Shown here in pieces: positions 18,797 to 28,473 of a stretch of 64,000 bases of DNA (the stretch's first letter is position 1; each line of letters begins with the position of its first letter). The position numbers and the translations under genes are program-made. The stretch is from an uncultured Balneola sp. (GTDB lineage Bacteria; Bacteroidota; Rhodothermia; Balneolales; Balneolaceae), in NCBI GenBank assembly GCA_902529115.1, contig CABZVB010000005.1, forward strand, positions 59,406 to 123,405, read 5' to 3'. Under the pieces are notes generated by a model. It was not told the DNA's origin. It did no database searches and saw nothing but the letters and a program-made list of their open reading frames with translations.

Positions 18797-19750
18797 ATGT
18801 CAGACAACAACACAAATGGCAGTTCTACGCCAAAAATAATTTTACCTGAGGTAGAGATTAATCTTTTTACCCCCAAAAAACCAACAACGGCAACCATTGC
18901 AGAGAATTATATTTGTACAGACGATTCTAGCCCGAATGTAATTCGTCATATCACCATAGACCTAAGTGGTTCAGGTATGGAAGGAATATTCCGATCAGGA
19001 CAATCCATTGGTATCTTACCGCCTGGAGAAAATGAAAAAGGTAAACCTCATAAGCTTAGATTGTATTCGGTTTCTTCACCATCAAAAGGAGAGAATGGGC
19101 AGCCATATCTTGTATCCACTACCGTTAAAAGAGCAAATGAGGAAGTAGATGGAGTGTTTTATACTGGGGTCTGTTCGAATTACCTTTCCAATTTAAAGCC
19201 CGGGGATTCACTTATGATCACAGGTCCAAGTGGAAAACGCTTTTTGTTACCTGAAAATTCAGAGGAGTTTAATTATGTATTTTTTGCAACGGGGACGGGT
19301 GTAGCTCCCTTCAGAGGTATGATAATGGAATTAATTGAAGCGGGGCATCAAGGGCAAATAGTATTGGTTTTTGGATGCCCCTACCGAACCGATTTACTCT
19401 ACAGAGAATACTTTGAAGACTTAGATTCTTGTCATCCCAATGTTCATTATCTGAAAATGACGTCACGAGAAGATAGACGCGAAAATGGTTCTAAAAAATA
19501 TGTACAAACAGCCATCGAAGATTATTCTGAGCTATTATCACCTATTTTAGGTGCGAATAACACCCTAGTCTATTTATGCGGGATGAAGGGAATGCAAACC
19601 GGCATTTATGAACAATTAGCAAAGCAAGGTTTCTTAGATTATTTGAATCTGCGTGGTGATTTAGAGGATAAAGATCCAACGGAATGGACTTGGGAAGAGC
19701 TAAAAACTCAGGTCAAACCATCCGAAAGGACCTTTGAAGAAGTATACTAG
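18797..19750 (+). CDS. Plant-type ferredoxin--NADP(+) reductase
   Basis: I place the start at the ATG 18797 (317 residues); a longer open frame upstream runs into the divergent gene's leader. FAD-binding RLYSVSS is near residue 88, and GVCSNYLSNLKPGD follows. The NADP-binding GTGVAPFRG is near 165. TSREDRRENGSKKYVQ near 221 contains the Ser/Arg/Lys/Tyr residues that read the NADP 2'-phosphate. CGMKGM is near 260, and the chain ends in EEVY with the terminal Tyr that stacks on the flavin. This is the photosynthetic/plastidic FNR type, transferring electrons between ferredoxin or flavodoxin and NADP(H). Confidence 0.92.
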   Translation: MSDNNTNGSSTPKIILPEVEINLFTPKKPTTATIAENYICTDDSSPNVIRHITIDLSGSGMEGIFRSGQSIGILPPGENEKGKPHKLRLYSVSSPSKGENGQPYLVSTTVKRANEEVDGVFYTGVCSNYLSNLKPGDSLMITGPSGKRFLLPENSEEFNYVFFATGTGVAPFRGMIMELIEAGHQGQIVLVFGCPYRTDLLYREYFEDLDSCHPNVHYLKMTSREDRRENGSKKYVQTAIEDYSELLSPILGANNTLVYLCGMKGMQTGIYEQLAKQGFLDYLNLRGDLEDKDPTEWTWEELKTQVKPSERTFEEVY

Positions 19751-19751
19751 T

Positions 19752-20321
19752 TTAGATCGTACCAGTTTGGCTAACTCCCCCGGAGACTACTAATCGCATT
19801 GCTTGTGAGGGATCCATATCCATAGGGTATACTCTAGTTGGATCAACCAAGAAGAGATTTCCTGAAAAGTTATAGGAATGAGGACAATATACCGCGGTTA
19901 ATTCAAAGGAGTTCACTGTGAAATGTTCTTGGGTAATGAACCCAATTCGGAATGGACCATCGGCGCTTAGTTGAACGAGTACAGGCCGGTCGAATTTTTT
20001 CTTTTCGCCTACAAAAGCTTCGGTTAAATCCTTCAAGGAATGATAGATAATACTGATAATGGGTGTTTTGGTTAGTATTTTTTCGACGAATTGGATAATG
20101 GGTTTGGTCAGGGTGATTGAGAAAACCAGCCCTATGGATACAATGATGGCAAATGAGAGCAGGAGTCCTAAGCCTGGTATGGATTGAGCCCACTCCCCTG
20201 GTATCCAGATAGAGCTGAGTGTATTGAGCCATTCAATGGAGATGCCTGTAACAAAAAAGGTGGCGCCTAATGGAAAAACTACAAGTAGGCCTCGAAAGAA
20301 ATAATTAAACAGAGATTTCAT
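19752..20321 (-). CDS. DUF502 family membrane protein
   Basis: A 189-residue protein with two N-terminal hydrophobic helices (about residues 8-30 and 48-72), including GLLVVFPLGATFFVTGI and IPGLGLLLSFAIIVSIGLV. After these comes the family core KTPIISIIYHSLKDLTEAFVG, then RPVLVQL, a strand-rich FRIGFITQEHF and a final MRLVVSGGVSQT. This matches DUF502, a conserved family with no established reaction. It is convergent with the FNR gene, one base apart. No partner gene gives a clue to the role. Confidence 0.86.
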   Translation of the reverse strand: MKSLFNYFFRGLLVVFPLGATFFVTGISIEWLNTLSSIWIPGEWAQSIPGLGLLLSFAIIVSIGLVFSITLTKPIIQFVEKILTKTPIISIIYHSLKDLTEAFVGEKKKFDRPVLVQLSADGPFRIGFITQEHFTVNSFELTAVYCPHSYNFSGNLFLVDPTRVYPMDMDPSQAMRLVVSGGVSQTGTI

Positions 20322-20496
20322 AGAATTTGGGCTAGGTTGATGGTGTTAAGTCAATATAGCTAAATGTAAGCGAATTAAGCAGGGATTAGGCTATGTGTGT
20401 GATAGGTATTTTTTCTATCTTCCTGCTTTACTAAGCATGGTATTTGTATGAATGAAATCATATAAATGATCTAGACCTAATACACACATAATCCGA

Positions 20497-23154
20497 ATGG
20501 CTTTTAAGACTTCCTCTGAAATACGGCAAGATTTTTTAGATTTTTTTGGTGCTAAAAATCATGCTATAGTATCTAGCTCACCAGTTATTCCAGCGGATGA
20601 TCCTACTCTGTTATTTACAAATGCAGGTATGAATCAATTTAAGCCCCTATTTCTAGGCGAGCAAAAAACCTTGGCTTTTGAGGGTAAAGATTGGGTGCGT
20701 GCTGCCAATACACAAAAATGTATTCGAGTCAGTGGTAAACATAATGATTTAGAAGAGGTAGGTCATGATACCTACCATCACACCTTGTTTGAAATGTTAG
20801 GTAACTGGTCATTTGGAGATTATTTTAAGCAGGAGGCTATTGCTTGGGCTTGGGAGCTGCTGGTAGATCGCTGGGAACTGGATCCTTCTAGGCTTTATGC
20901 CACTATTTTTGGAGGTGATAAAGAGGATGGGTTAGAAGTTGATCAGGAAGCAATCGATTTGTGGAAAAGTCAAACCAGTATTGATCACGCGCATATTCTA
21001 AAATGCGGAAAAAAAGATAATTTCTGGGAAATGGGGGAAACAGGGCCCTGTGGGCCTTGTTCGGAAATCCATATTGATTTGCGATCCGAGCAGGAACGCG
21101 CAGAAGTAGATGGGGCGAGCTTGGTGAATAAAGATGATCCAAGAGTTATGGAGATTTGGAACCTTGTCTTTATACAATTTAACAGGTTAAAATCAGGCGA
21201 GCTGCAAACCCTTCCTTCGAAACATGTGGACACGGGTATGGGCTTTGAGCGAATTTGTGCCGTGATGCAAGCCAAAACCTCGAATTATGACTCAGATGTA
21301 TTTGGCCCACTAATCGAGGCTATTTCCGATCGTGCAAACATACAATATGGAGAGGATGAATACGCCGATATTGCTGTTCGTGTGATTGCTGATCATATTC
21401 GCGCGGTAGCATTTAGTGTGGCCGATGGGGCGTCACCTTCGAATGACGGAAGGGGATATGTGGTACGTAGAATATTGAGGCGAGCTATACGATATGCCTG
21501 GGATCGATTGGGGATTAAAGAGCCCTTTCTGTTTGAATTAGTTGTAGTGTTAGGTCGGCAATTCGAAGGTGTCTTCCCTGAATTGGTAGCCCAGCAAGCC
21601 TATGTTGAAAAAGTGGTGCATTCTGAAGAAAAAAGTTTCATAAGAACCTTAGGGCAGGGTATCGCGCTATTTGAACAAATGACAGAACATTGCAAAATGC
21701 TCACTGGAGAGGATGCATTTAAGCTTCATGATACTTACGGATTCCCTATTGATTTAACCCAACTGATGGCTAGAGAAAAGGGGTTACAGGTTGATGTAGC
21801 TGATTTTGATGATCGTATGAATGAGCAAAAGACTCGGGCTAGAGCGGCTGGATCTTTTTCTGTGGACCATAATGAGAAAGGGCAGTGGAACTGGCTTGCA
21901 GGAAAAGAAACATCATCGGAGTTTATTGGCTACGATCAACTAAGTAGTTCTACCAGTATTCTAGCTTATCGGGAAGTAGAAGATACCTTTCATTTATTAC
22001 TTGAAAAAACCCCCTTTTATGCCGAAGGTGGTGGGCAGGTAAGTGATCAAGGGGTATTGAAACAAGCCGGTCAAGAGTATGCGGTTATTGACGTTCAAAA
22101 AAGTCCTTATGGGTCAGTATTGGTTGTGAAGCAACTCCCGGGCCTAGATCAGCGGTTAGAAGCCAAGGTGAATAGGGTGTCTCGAGCGTATACTTGTGCA
22201 AATCATTCAGCTACTCACTTGTTGCAAGCCGCACTTATTGAGGTTTTGGGCCCCCATGTAGCCCAGAAAGGTTCATTAGTCAACCAAGACTATCTGCGCT
22301 TCGATTTTACACACTTTGAAGCGATGACTAAGCAGCAAATATTAGATATTCAGGCTCTGGTAAATGAAAAAATAAGAGCGAGTATACCATTGAAAGAAGA
22401 CAGAGAAATCCATATTGAGCAGGCAAAAAAGTGGGGCGCAAGAATGCTCTTTGGTGAAAAATATGGGGATAAAGTTCGTGTTATCACCTTTGATTCAGAT
22501 TATTCCATGGAATTATGTGGTGGAACACATGTGCAGAATACTGGGGAAATTGGGTTCTTTAAAATTGTCCATGAAAGTTCGGTGGCAGCAGGTATTCGCC
22601 GAATCGAGGCGTTAACGGCTTTAGGGGCTGAACAGTGGGTGGCAGAGCAAGAAAGTAAGCTACAAACAGTGGCTAATCTATTGGGTACTTCCAACGAATT
22701 TGCGGAATCTATTCAGCGATTGCAAGCCGATAAAAAAGAGTTAGAGCGTAAAGTAGAGGCGTTGATTCAGGCTAAAGCTATTGTTAGTCAACAGACTCTT
22801 ATGAATTCGGCAGAAAAATTGGACAACGGAATTAAATGGGTATGTGGACATATAGAATCCTTTGATATTGATACTCTTAAAAACATAGGATATAGTATAT
22901 TAAACGAATCACCTAATATGACTGTTAGCACTGTATTTTCGCATGACGAAGACTCGGGTAAAGTGTTTATACTGGTGACTGTTACCGAGGACCTGATTCA
23001 AACAGGATTGAAAGCGGGAGCTATTGTAGGAAAATTAGGTCGAATAATTGGTGGGGGCGGTGGTGGTCAGCCAAGTTTAGCTACGGCTGGAGGATCATTA
23101 CCTGAAGCCATACCTGAGGCAATTGCAGTCGCTAGGAGCATGCTAGCGGACTAA
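20497..23154 (+). CDS. alaS: Alanine--tRNA ligase
   Basis: A complete 885-residue AlaRS. The class II catalytic core begins at SEIRQDFLDFFGAKNHAIV; the HDTYHHTLFEMLGNWSFGDY motif is near residue 90. The editing domain has HSATHLLQAAL near 570 with the HxxxH zinc residues and ELCGGTHVQNTGEIG near 670. The C-Ala tail ends with GRIIGGGGGGQPSLATAGG. It charges tRNA-Ala and, as the same enzyme recognises the G-U pair of tmRNA, also serves the ssrA RNA at 52 kb. Confidence 0.97.
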   Translation: MAFKTSSEIRQDFLDFFGAKNHAIVSSSPVIPADDPTLLFTNAGMNQFKPLFLGEQKTLAFEGKDWVRAANTQKCIRVSGKHNDLEEVGHDTYHHTLFEMLGNWSFGDYFKQEAIAWAWELLVDRWELDPSRLYATIFGGDKEDGLEVDQEAIDLWKSQTSIDHAHILKCGKKDNFWEMGETGPCGPCSEIHIDLRSEQERAEVDGASLVNKDDPRVMEIWNLVFIQFNRLKSGELQTLPSKHVDTGMGFERICAVMQAKTSNYDSDVFGPLIEAISDRANIQYGEDEYADIAVRVIADHIRAVAFSVADGASPSNDGRGYVVRRILRRAIRYAWDRLGIKEPFLFELVVVLGRQFEGVFPELVAQQAYVEKVVHSEEKSFIRTLGQGIALFEQMTEHCKMLTGEDAFKLHDTYGFPIDLTQLMAREKGLQVDVADFDDRMNEQKTRARAAGSFSVDHNEKGQWNWLAGKETSSEFIGYDQLSSSTSILAYREVEDTFHLLLEKTPFYAEGGGQVSDQGVLKQAGQEYAVIDVQKSPYGSVLVVKQLPGLDQRLEAKVNRVSRAYTCANHSATHLLQAALIEVLGPHVAQKGSLVNQDYLRFDFTHFEAMTKQQILDIQALVNEKIRASIPLKEDREIHIEQAKKWGARMLFGEKYGDKVRVITFDSDYSMELCGGTHVQNTGEIGFFKIVHESSVAAGIRRIEALTALGAEQWVAEQESKLQTVANLLGTSNEFAESIQRLQADKKELERKVEALIQAKAIVSQQTLMNSAEKLDNGIKWVCGHIESFDIDTLKNIGYSILNESPNMTVSTVFSHDEDSGKVFILVTVTEDLIQTGLKAGAIVGKLGRIIGGGGGGQPSLATAGGSLPEAIPEAIAVARSMLAD

Positions 23155-23509
23155 GTTAATCTTTTGAATCGCTTTAATTGGTTCATTGATGAGTATTATC
23201 TACCTGTTTCTATGGTTAAACATATGTGCCTGGTTGATTAATTGAACTTCACACTGAACGATTGGGAACAAAAGCCCAACATAAATCCCGCATATTTTGA
23301 TGAAAATTCGGTATATTACAAGACTATAATCTTCGTGATTATTTGAGTGACCCATTGAACACATGTAATTGAATAGTCAAGCAAATAGATTCAATCGCAT
23401 AATGGATGGAACATAACCAAATAGACATGAACAACCTTGCGCTTATTGGAGTCTATAAAGCGCGTCTTACAAAATTAAGCATCTACTTATTACTGTAAAA
23501 CACAATAGC
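23155..23509. other. Gene-free 355-base region upstream of the pyruvate dehydrogenase genes
   Basis: No convincing gene or RNA is visible. The region presumably holds the pdhA promoter. The longest ATG-initiated reading frame near pdhA is only 23 codons (23427-23498) with no recognisable features. I see no convincing hairpin terminator after alaS. Confidence 0.5.
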
Positions 23510-24610
23510 ATGGCGAAAAAAGCAACATCTGATATTAGATTTGCTCCTACAGGAATAGAAAGTCCTGAGAAAGGTGGAGTCCAAAAAGGGGTAGATTTAC
23601 CTGCAGCAACTAGAAAGAAGCATAAAAGTCTTGGACTAACGACCCAGGAGCTTAAAGATATGTATCAGCAAATGTATCTTCAGAGACGCTTCGAAGAGCG
23701 AGCAATGCAGCAGTATCAAAAAGGTAAGTTCGGTGGCTTTTTGCATCTTTACATAGGACAAGAAGCAATATCTACGGGGACAGTATTTGCTTTTAACAAT
23801 AATGACGATATTATCACTGCATATAGAGACCACGGATGGGGACTTTGTCGCGGCATCAGTGCAAATGAGGGAATGGCTGAGTTGTTTGGTAAAGCCACAG
23901 GTTGTTCTGGAGGCAAGGGTGGCTCGATGCACTTTGCCAATGTAAAAGAACATTTTTGGGGTGGATATGGAATCGTTGGTGGTCACATACCCATCGCAAG
24001 TGGACTTGCCTTCGCAAATAAATATAACAGTAATGGACGAATTTCAGCTTGCTTCTTTGGTGATGGAGCAGTTGATCAGGGTGCCTTGCATGAAACTATG
24101 AATTTAGCCCAGTTATGGAAGCTTCCTACCATATTTGTAGTTGAGAATAACGGGTATTCAATGGGCACAGCTGCAAAACGACATACCGTAGCGGAAATAG
24201 TTGATCGTGCGAAAGGTTATGGGATGAAATCAGCGGTTATTAATGGGATGGACGTACTTTCTGTGTTTGAGAAAATGAAAGAGATAGCCGAAGATGTACG
24301 GAAACATTCGGAACCCTGGTTTGTCGAGATTCGCACCTATCGCTACCGGGGACATTCTATGTCGGATCCGCAAAAGTATAGAACCAAAGAAGAATTAGAA
24401 GAGTATCAAAGCATAGACCCAATTGAACGTCTAAAGGCATATATGCTTAAGGAGAAGTTGTGCAAACAGCCAGATATCGATTCCATTGAAGAGGGCGTTG
24501 AGAAGGAAGTGCTGGCTGCGGTAAGTTTTGCAGATGAGTCTCCATTCCCCGAGAAATCCGAGTTATATACCGACATGTTTGTAGAAGACAATCCTTATTT
24601 TCACGTTTAA
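23510..24610 (+). CDS. pdhA: Pyruvate dehydrogenase E1 component, alpha subunit
   Basis: A 366-residue E1-alpha. After ~50 poorly conserved residues comes MYQQMYLQRRFEERAMQQYQ, then YRDHGWGLCRGIS and GKGGSMHFA. The TPP motif starts GDGAVDQGALHETMNLA near residue 183 and ends VENNGYSMGT near 213. RYRGHSMSDPQKYR near 278 is the loop that is phosphorylated in mitochondrial enzymes. With E1-beta it decarboxylates pyruvate. First gene of a pdhA-pdhB-pdhC run; the E3 subunit is not in this window. Confidence 0.95.
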   Translation: MAKKATSDIRFAPTGIESPEKGGVQKGVDLPAATRKKHKSLGLTTQELKDMYQQMYLQRRFEERAMQQYQKGKFGGFLHLYIGQEAISTGTVFAFNNNDDIITAYRDHGWGLCRGISANEGMAELFGKATGCSGGKGGSMHFANVKEHFWGGYGIVGGHIPIASGLAFANKYNSNGRISACFFGDGAVDQGALHETMNLAQLWKLPTIFVVENNGYSMGTAAKRHTVAEIVDRAKGYGMKSAVINGMDVLSVFEKMKEIAEDVRKHSEPWFVEIRTYRYRGHSMSDPQKYRTKEELEEYQSIDPIERLKAYMLKEKLCKQPDIDSIEEGVEKEVLAAVSFADESPFPEKSELYTDMFVEDNPYFHV

Positions 24611-24622
24611 AAATTAATTCCG

Positions 24623-25600
24623 ATGGCAGTTTTACAATTTAGAGAAGCAATTAAGCATGCAATTGATGAGGAAATGTCTCTTGATGAACGAGTTTTCATT
24701 ATGGGCGAGGAAGTTGCCGAGTATAATGGTGCATATAAAGTAACCGAAGGTTTGCTTGATAAATACGGGTATCGGCGTGTAATTGACACTCCCATATCTG
24801 AACTGGGTTTTGCTGGGCTTGGAGTTGGGGCCGCTATGAATGGTCTTAGACCAATCGTTGAATTTATGACCTTTAACTTTGCAGTACTTGCTGCAGATCA
24901 GATAATAAATCATGCAACTAAGGTAAAATACATGACGGGTGGTCAAGCCGATTGCCCTATTGTTTTTCGTGGTCCAAATGCTTCCGCTGGGCAGTTAGGA
25001 GCAACTCATTCAGTGGCCTATGATTCTATGTATGCTCAATTTCCAGGGCTTAAAGTGATTTATGTTTCAGAGCCTAACGATGCAAAAGGACTCATGAAAT
25101 CAGCCATAAGAGATCATAATCCTGTTCTTTTTATGGAGTCAGAGCAAATGTATGGGTTAAAGGGAGAAGTTTCTGATGAAGAGGATTTCATCATACCCAT
25201 TGGGAAAGGAAAAATTAAACGAGAAGGATCCAATGTAACCCTTGTTGCACATGGGAAGATGTATCACCTTGCTGTCCAAGCCGCAAATGAATTGGCAAAA
25301 GATGGAATTGAATGTGAAATCATTGATCCAAGAACAGTTAAGCCTCTGGATTTAGAGTTAATAGTAAAATCGGTAAAAAAAACCAATCGTTGTGTAGTCA
25401 TTGATGAAGCGCACCCATTTGCTGGTTTTGCTGCTGAAATTGGTTTTTTAATTCAACGTGAAGCATTTGATTATCTTGATGCACCGGTACTAAGAGTCTG
25501 TTTACCAGACGTAAATGCACCATTTTCGAAACCCTTATTCGATGCGTGGCTGCCCAGCCCAAAAATAATTATTGACGCCGTTAAACAGGTGAGCTATTAA
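24623..25600 (+). CDS. pdhB: Pyruvate dehydrogenase E1 component, beta subunit
   Basis: A 325-residue E1-beta. Recognisable segments are VFIMGEEVAEYNGAYKVTEG near residue 24, RVIDTPISELGFAGLGVGAA near 51, FRGPNASAGQLGATHS near 113 and IDPRTVKPLDLE near 233. It completes the TPP site with PdhA and takes part in reductive acetylation of the E2 lipoyl group. The gene begins 12 bases after pdhA and is followed after 25 bases by pdhC, so the three are one operon. Confidence 0.95.
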   Translation: MAVLQFREAIKHAIDEEMSLDERVFIMGEEVAEYNGAYKVTEGLLDKYGYRRVIDTPISELGFAGLGVGAAMNGLRPIVEFMTFNFAVLAADQIINHATKVKYMTGGQADCPIVFRGPNASAGQLGATHSVAYDSMYAQFPGLKVIYVSEPNDAKGLMKSAIRDHNPVLFMESEQMYGLKGEVSDEEDFIIPIGKGKIKREGSNVTLVAHGKMYHLAVQAANELAKDGIECEIIDPRTVKPLDLELIVKSVKKTNRCVVIDEAHPFAGFAAEIGFLIQREAFDYLDAPVLRVCLPDVNAPFSKPLFDAWLPSPKIIIDAVKQVSY

Positions 25601-25625
25601 CATAAACATTGCAAATAAATAAGCT

Positions 25626-26885
25626 ATGGCCATTAAGATTGAAATGCCAAAACTCAGCGATACCATGGAAGAAGGGGTAATCTCCAAATGGAATGTCAAC
25701 GAAGGGGATGAGGTATCAGCCGGTGACATCATCGCTGAAGTAGAAACCGATAAGGCAACTATGGATGTGGAAGTATTCGATGCTGGTACAGTTCTGAGGA
25801 TTGTGCCAGGTGAAGGAGATGCGGTGCCGTTGGGTGGGCTTATTGCTATCATCGGTGAAGCAGATGAAGATATATCATCTTTGCTAGAAGACACTAATTC
25901 TCCCATTGCTGATTCTACTCCTACATCTAAACAAGATAAAGCCACAACTAATGAGGAAACAGTCGACAACCCAGTATATGTTGTTGCCTCATCATCAGAT
26001 GATAGCCGAATTAAGGCTAGCCCGTTAGCCAAGAAAATCGCTGCGGATAAAGGAGTAGATTTAAACAGCATTGTTGGTTCTGGACCTGATGGAAGAATAG
26101 TTAAAAAAGATGTTGAAACTGCTCAAAGCATCACAACGAGCACCTTGACCCGTCCAGGTACGCCTGCGCCAATTCCGGAACCGATAACCAAAAGTTTCTC
26201 TTCGCTAGCTTCAGAAGAGGTTAAAGTATCTCAAATGCGCAAGGTAATTGCAAAACGTCTCTCTGAAAGTAAGTTTAGTAACCCGCACTTTTATGAGACG
26301 ATAGATATTGATATGAAAGCTGCGATTGAGGCTAGAATGCAACTCAAGGATAAAATGGATATTAAAGTTAGCTTTAATGATATAATTGTAAAGGCCTCAG
26401 CAATTGCATTATCGAGACATCAGGCCATTAATAGTTCTTGGATGGGGGATACCATCATAGAGCATGGTGATGTACACATCGCAGTGGCTGTAGCCATTGA
26501 AGAAGGTTTAATGACTCCAGTACTTAGACATGTAGATCAAAAAGGTCTGATACAAATATCCTCCGAAATACATGAGTTAGCAGGTATGGCAAGAGATCGA
26601 AAGTTAGCATCTGAGCAAATGGAGGGAAGTACATTTACCATTAGTAACTTAGGTATGTTTGGGATAGAAGAATTTACTGCTATTATCAATCCTCCCAATG
26701 CTTGTATTCTAGCGGTTGGTGCTATAAGAGACGTTCCAGTGATAGAAAATGGTGCAGTCGTGCCTGGGAAGCGTATGAAAGTTACCTTATCTAGTGATCA
26801 TCGCATTGTGGATGGAGCTAAAGCTGCAGATTTCTTGAATACGCTTCGCTCACTTATTGAAAATCCACTCTCGATGTTACTCTAA
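25626..26885 (+). CDS. pdhC: Pyruvate dehydrogenase E2, dihydrolipoyl acetyltransferase
   Basis: A 419-residue E2 with one lipoyl domain (residues ~1-80; modified Lys in VETDKATMDVEV), an acidic linker, a peripheral-subunit-binding domain (RIKASPLAKKIAADKGVDL, ending GPDGRIVKKDV, ~128-165) and the catalytic domain (~200-419). The catalytic His and Asp are in SSDHRIVDGAKAADFL near 391. It transfers the acetyl group to CoA and forms the complex core. Only six bases separate its stop from the next gene, so the dTDP-sugar genes may be transcribed from the same promoter. Confidence 0.95.
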   Translation: MAIKIEMPKLSDTMEEGVISKWNVNEGDEVSAGDIIAEVETDKATMDVEVFDAGTVLRIVPGEGDAVPLGGLIAIIGEADEDISSLLEDTNSPIADSTPTSKQDKATTNEETVDNPVYVVASSSDDSRIKASPLAKKIAADKGVDLNSIVGSGPDGRIVKKDVETAQSITTSTLTRPGTPAPIPEPITKSFSSLASEEVKVSQMRKVIAKRLSESKFSNPHFYETIDIDMKAAIEARMQLKDKMDIKVSFNDIIVKASAIALSRHQAINSSWMGDTIIEHGDVHIAVAVAIEEGLMTPVLRHVDQKGLIQISSEIHELAGMARDRKLASEQMEGSTFTISNLGMFGIEEFTAIINPPNACILAVGAIRDVPVIENGAVVPGKRMKVTLSSDHRIVDGAKAADFLNTLRSLIENPLSMLL

Positions 26886-26891
26886 ACTAAT

Positions 26892-27596
26892 ATGTTAAAA
26901 GGCGTTATACTTGCAGGCGGGACGGGGTCCCGTTTATACCCGCTAACTAAGGTAACTAACAAGCATTTGTTACCTGTAGGCAATAAACCAATGATTTTTC
27001 ATCCCATTGAGAAGCTTACGGGACTAGGCATTCAGGATATATTAATTGTCACAGGTACAGAACACATGGGCGACGTGGTCAATTTATTGGGATCTGGTGC
27101 CGAGTATAATTGCCGATTCACCTACAAGGTTCAGGATCAAGCAGGTGGAATTGCTCAGGCATTGGGTCTAGCTGAGAACTTTGCTGGTAATGATCCCATT
27201 GTGGTTATTTTAGGTGATAACATATTTGAGGATAATTTAAAGGCAGCCGCGAGCTCATATTCAGGTGAAGGAGCGATGATATTGCTTAAAGAGGTTCCAG
27301 ATCCTCAACGATATGGAGTGGCCATACTTGATGGTGATGTAGTTACCGAAATCCAGGAAAAACCGGAAGCTCCAACTACTTCGTACGCGGTTACCGGTAT
27401 CTACTTTTATGATGCAAAGGTTTTTTCAGTCATCCGTGATTTAAAACCCTCTAAACGTGGTGAATTAGAAATTACTGATGTGAACAATCACTATATTCAA
27501 CAAAAGTACATGAAAAGTATCTTATTAGAAGGGTGGTGGACCGATGCGGGCACCCCAGATTCGTATCGGTTAGCTAATCAATTGACCATGGAGTAA
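26892..27596 (+). CDS. Short-form sugar-1-phosphate thymidylyltransferase (RmlA-like)
   Basis: A 234-residue nucleotidyltransferase. The nucleotide-binding motif is GGTGSRLYPLTKVTNKHLLP at residues 9-28; VILGDNIFED near 111 and WWTDAGTPDSY near 216 are typical of glucose-1-phosphate thymidylyltransferases. Classical RmlA enzymes are about 290 residues; this one stops soon after the core and lacks the C-terminal helical region involved in dimer contacts and allosteric dTDP-rhamnose binding. It starts the four-gene dTDP-L-rhamnose set, so making dTDP-glucose is the likely job. Confidence 0.86.
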   Translation: MLKGVILAGGTGSRLYPLTKVTNKHLLPVGNKPMIFHPIEKLTGLGIQDILIVTGTEHMGDVVNLLGSGAEYNCRFTYKVQDQAGGIAQALGLAENFAGNDPIVVILGDNIFEDNLKAAASSYSGEGAMILLKEVPDPQRYGVAILDGDVVTEIQEKPEAPTTSYAVTGIYFYDAKVFSVIRDLKPSKRGELEITDVNNHYIQQKYMKSILLEGWWTDAGTPDSYRLANQLTME

Positions 27597-28462
27597 TGAA
27601 GTTTCTTATAACGGGTGCTAGCGGTCAACTTGGTAGAGGATGGCAAAGGAATCTGGAAGGTCAAACTACTAATGAATTTATTGCACTAAATAGACAAGAG
27701 CTAGATATTTGCAATCCGAAGAGTATAAGAAAAGTTTTTACAGAATATAAACCTGATGTATGTATAAATACTGCGGCCTATACGCATGTAGACAAGGCTG
27801 AAAAGGAATATGATCAGGCTTATAAAGGAAACGTATTAGGGCCTCAATTACTAGCAGAAGCCTGTGCCCACAGAGGAATCCAATTAGTACATTATTCTAC
27901 TGACTATGTGTTTTCGGGGAAACTTTCGGATCGGGACATATACAATGATGGTTATCCTGAAGAAGCCCCAACCGATCCGGTTAATCAATACGGGGCTAGT
28001 AAATTGGCAGGTGAAAAAGCGGTAGTGTCTGCTTTACCTTCCGCACTTATTGTTCGCGTCTCCTGGTTATCTGGAATAGAGGGAAATAACTTTGTCAAAG
28101 CTATTATTAATAGAGCCAATAGTTTAGGGAAACTTAGTGTGGTTAATGATCAATATGGGGTACCTTGTTTTGTACCAGACATTGTTGATCAAAGCCTTTT
28201 TTTGATACAAAACAAACACGTAGGTATATATCACTTGGGAAGTAAGGGATGTATTAGCTGGTATGATTTTGCCGAAAAAATTATTGAGTATTCAAACCTA
28301 AATGTGCCAATTGAGGTGGTAGAAAGTTCTAGATTTCCAACACAAGCCAAACGTCCTCATTTTTCCAAGCTTTCTACAAGTAAATTAGAGGCAACCGGAA
28401 TAGCCATACATTCTTGGGAAATTGGTTGTAAAACCTTAGTATCAGAATTAATTAAAGCATAA
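27596..28462 (+). CDS. rfbD: dTDP-4-dehydrorhamnose reductase
   Basis: A 288-residue short-chain dehydrogenase of the RmlD type. The Rossmann motif GASGQLG is at residues 7-13, NTAAYTHVDKAE near 59, HYSTDYVFSG near 99, and the catalytic YGASK (YxxxK) near 131. It reduces dTDP-4-keto-L-rhamnose with NAD(P)H in the last step of dTDP-L-rhamnose synthesis. Its ATG shares one base with the preceding TAA stop, indicating coupled translation with the thymidylyltransferase. Confidence 0.93.
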   Translation: MKFLITGASGQLGRGWQRNLEGQTTNEFIALNRQELDICNPKSIRKVFTEYKPDVCINTAAYTHVDKAEKEYDQAYKGNVLGPQLLAEACAHRGIQLVHYSTDYVFSGKLSDRDIYNDGYPEEAPTDPVNQYGASKLAGEKAVVSALPSALIVRVSWLSGIEGNNFVKAIINRANSLGKLSVVNDQYGVPCFVPDIVDQSLFLIQNKHVGIYHLGSKGCISWYDFAEKIIEYSNLNVPIEVVESSRFPTQAKRPHFSKLSTSKLEATGIAIHSWEIGCKTLVSELIKA

Positions 28463-28473
28463 CTGTTAGGTGT

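Noticed and set aside
23427..23498. A 23-codon frame before pdhA as a leader peptide
   Set aside because: No Shine-Dalgarno, no regulatory codon run and no attenuator-like hairpin; too short to support.
25535..26071. A 178-codon open frame on the minus strand over pdhC
   Set aside because: It is Ser/Ala-rich low-complexity sequence mirrored from a confidently identified E2 lipoyl domain and linker; no family features and no room for independent selection.
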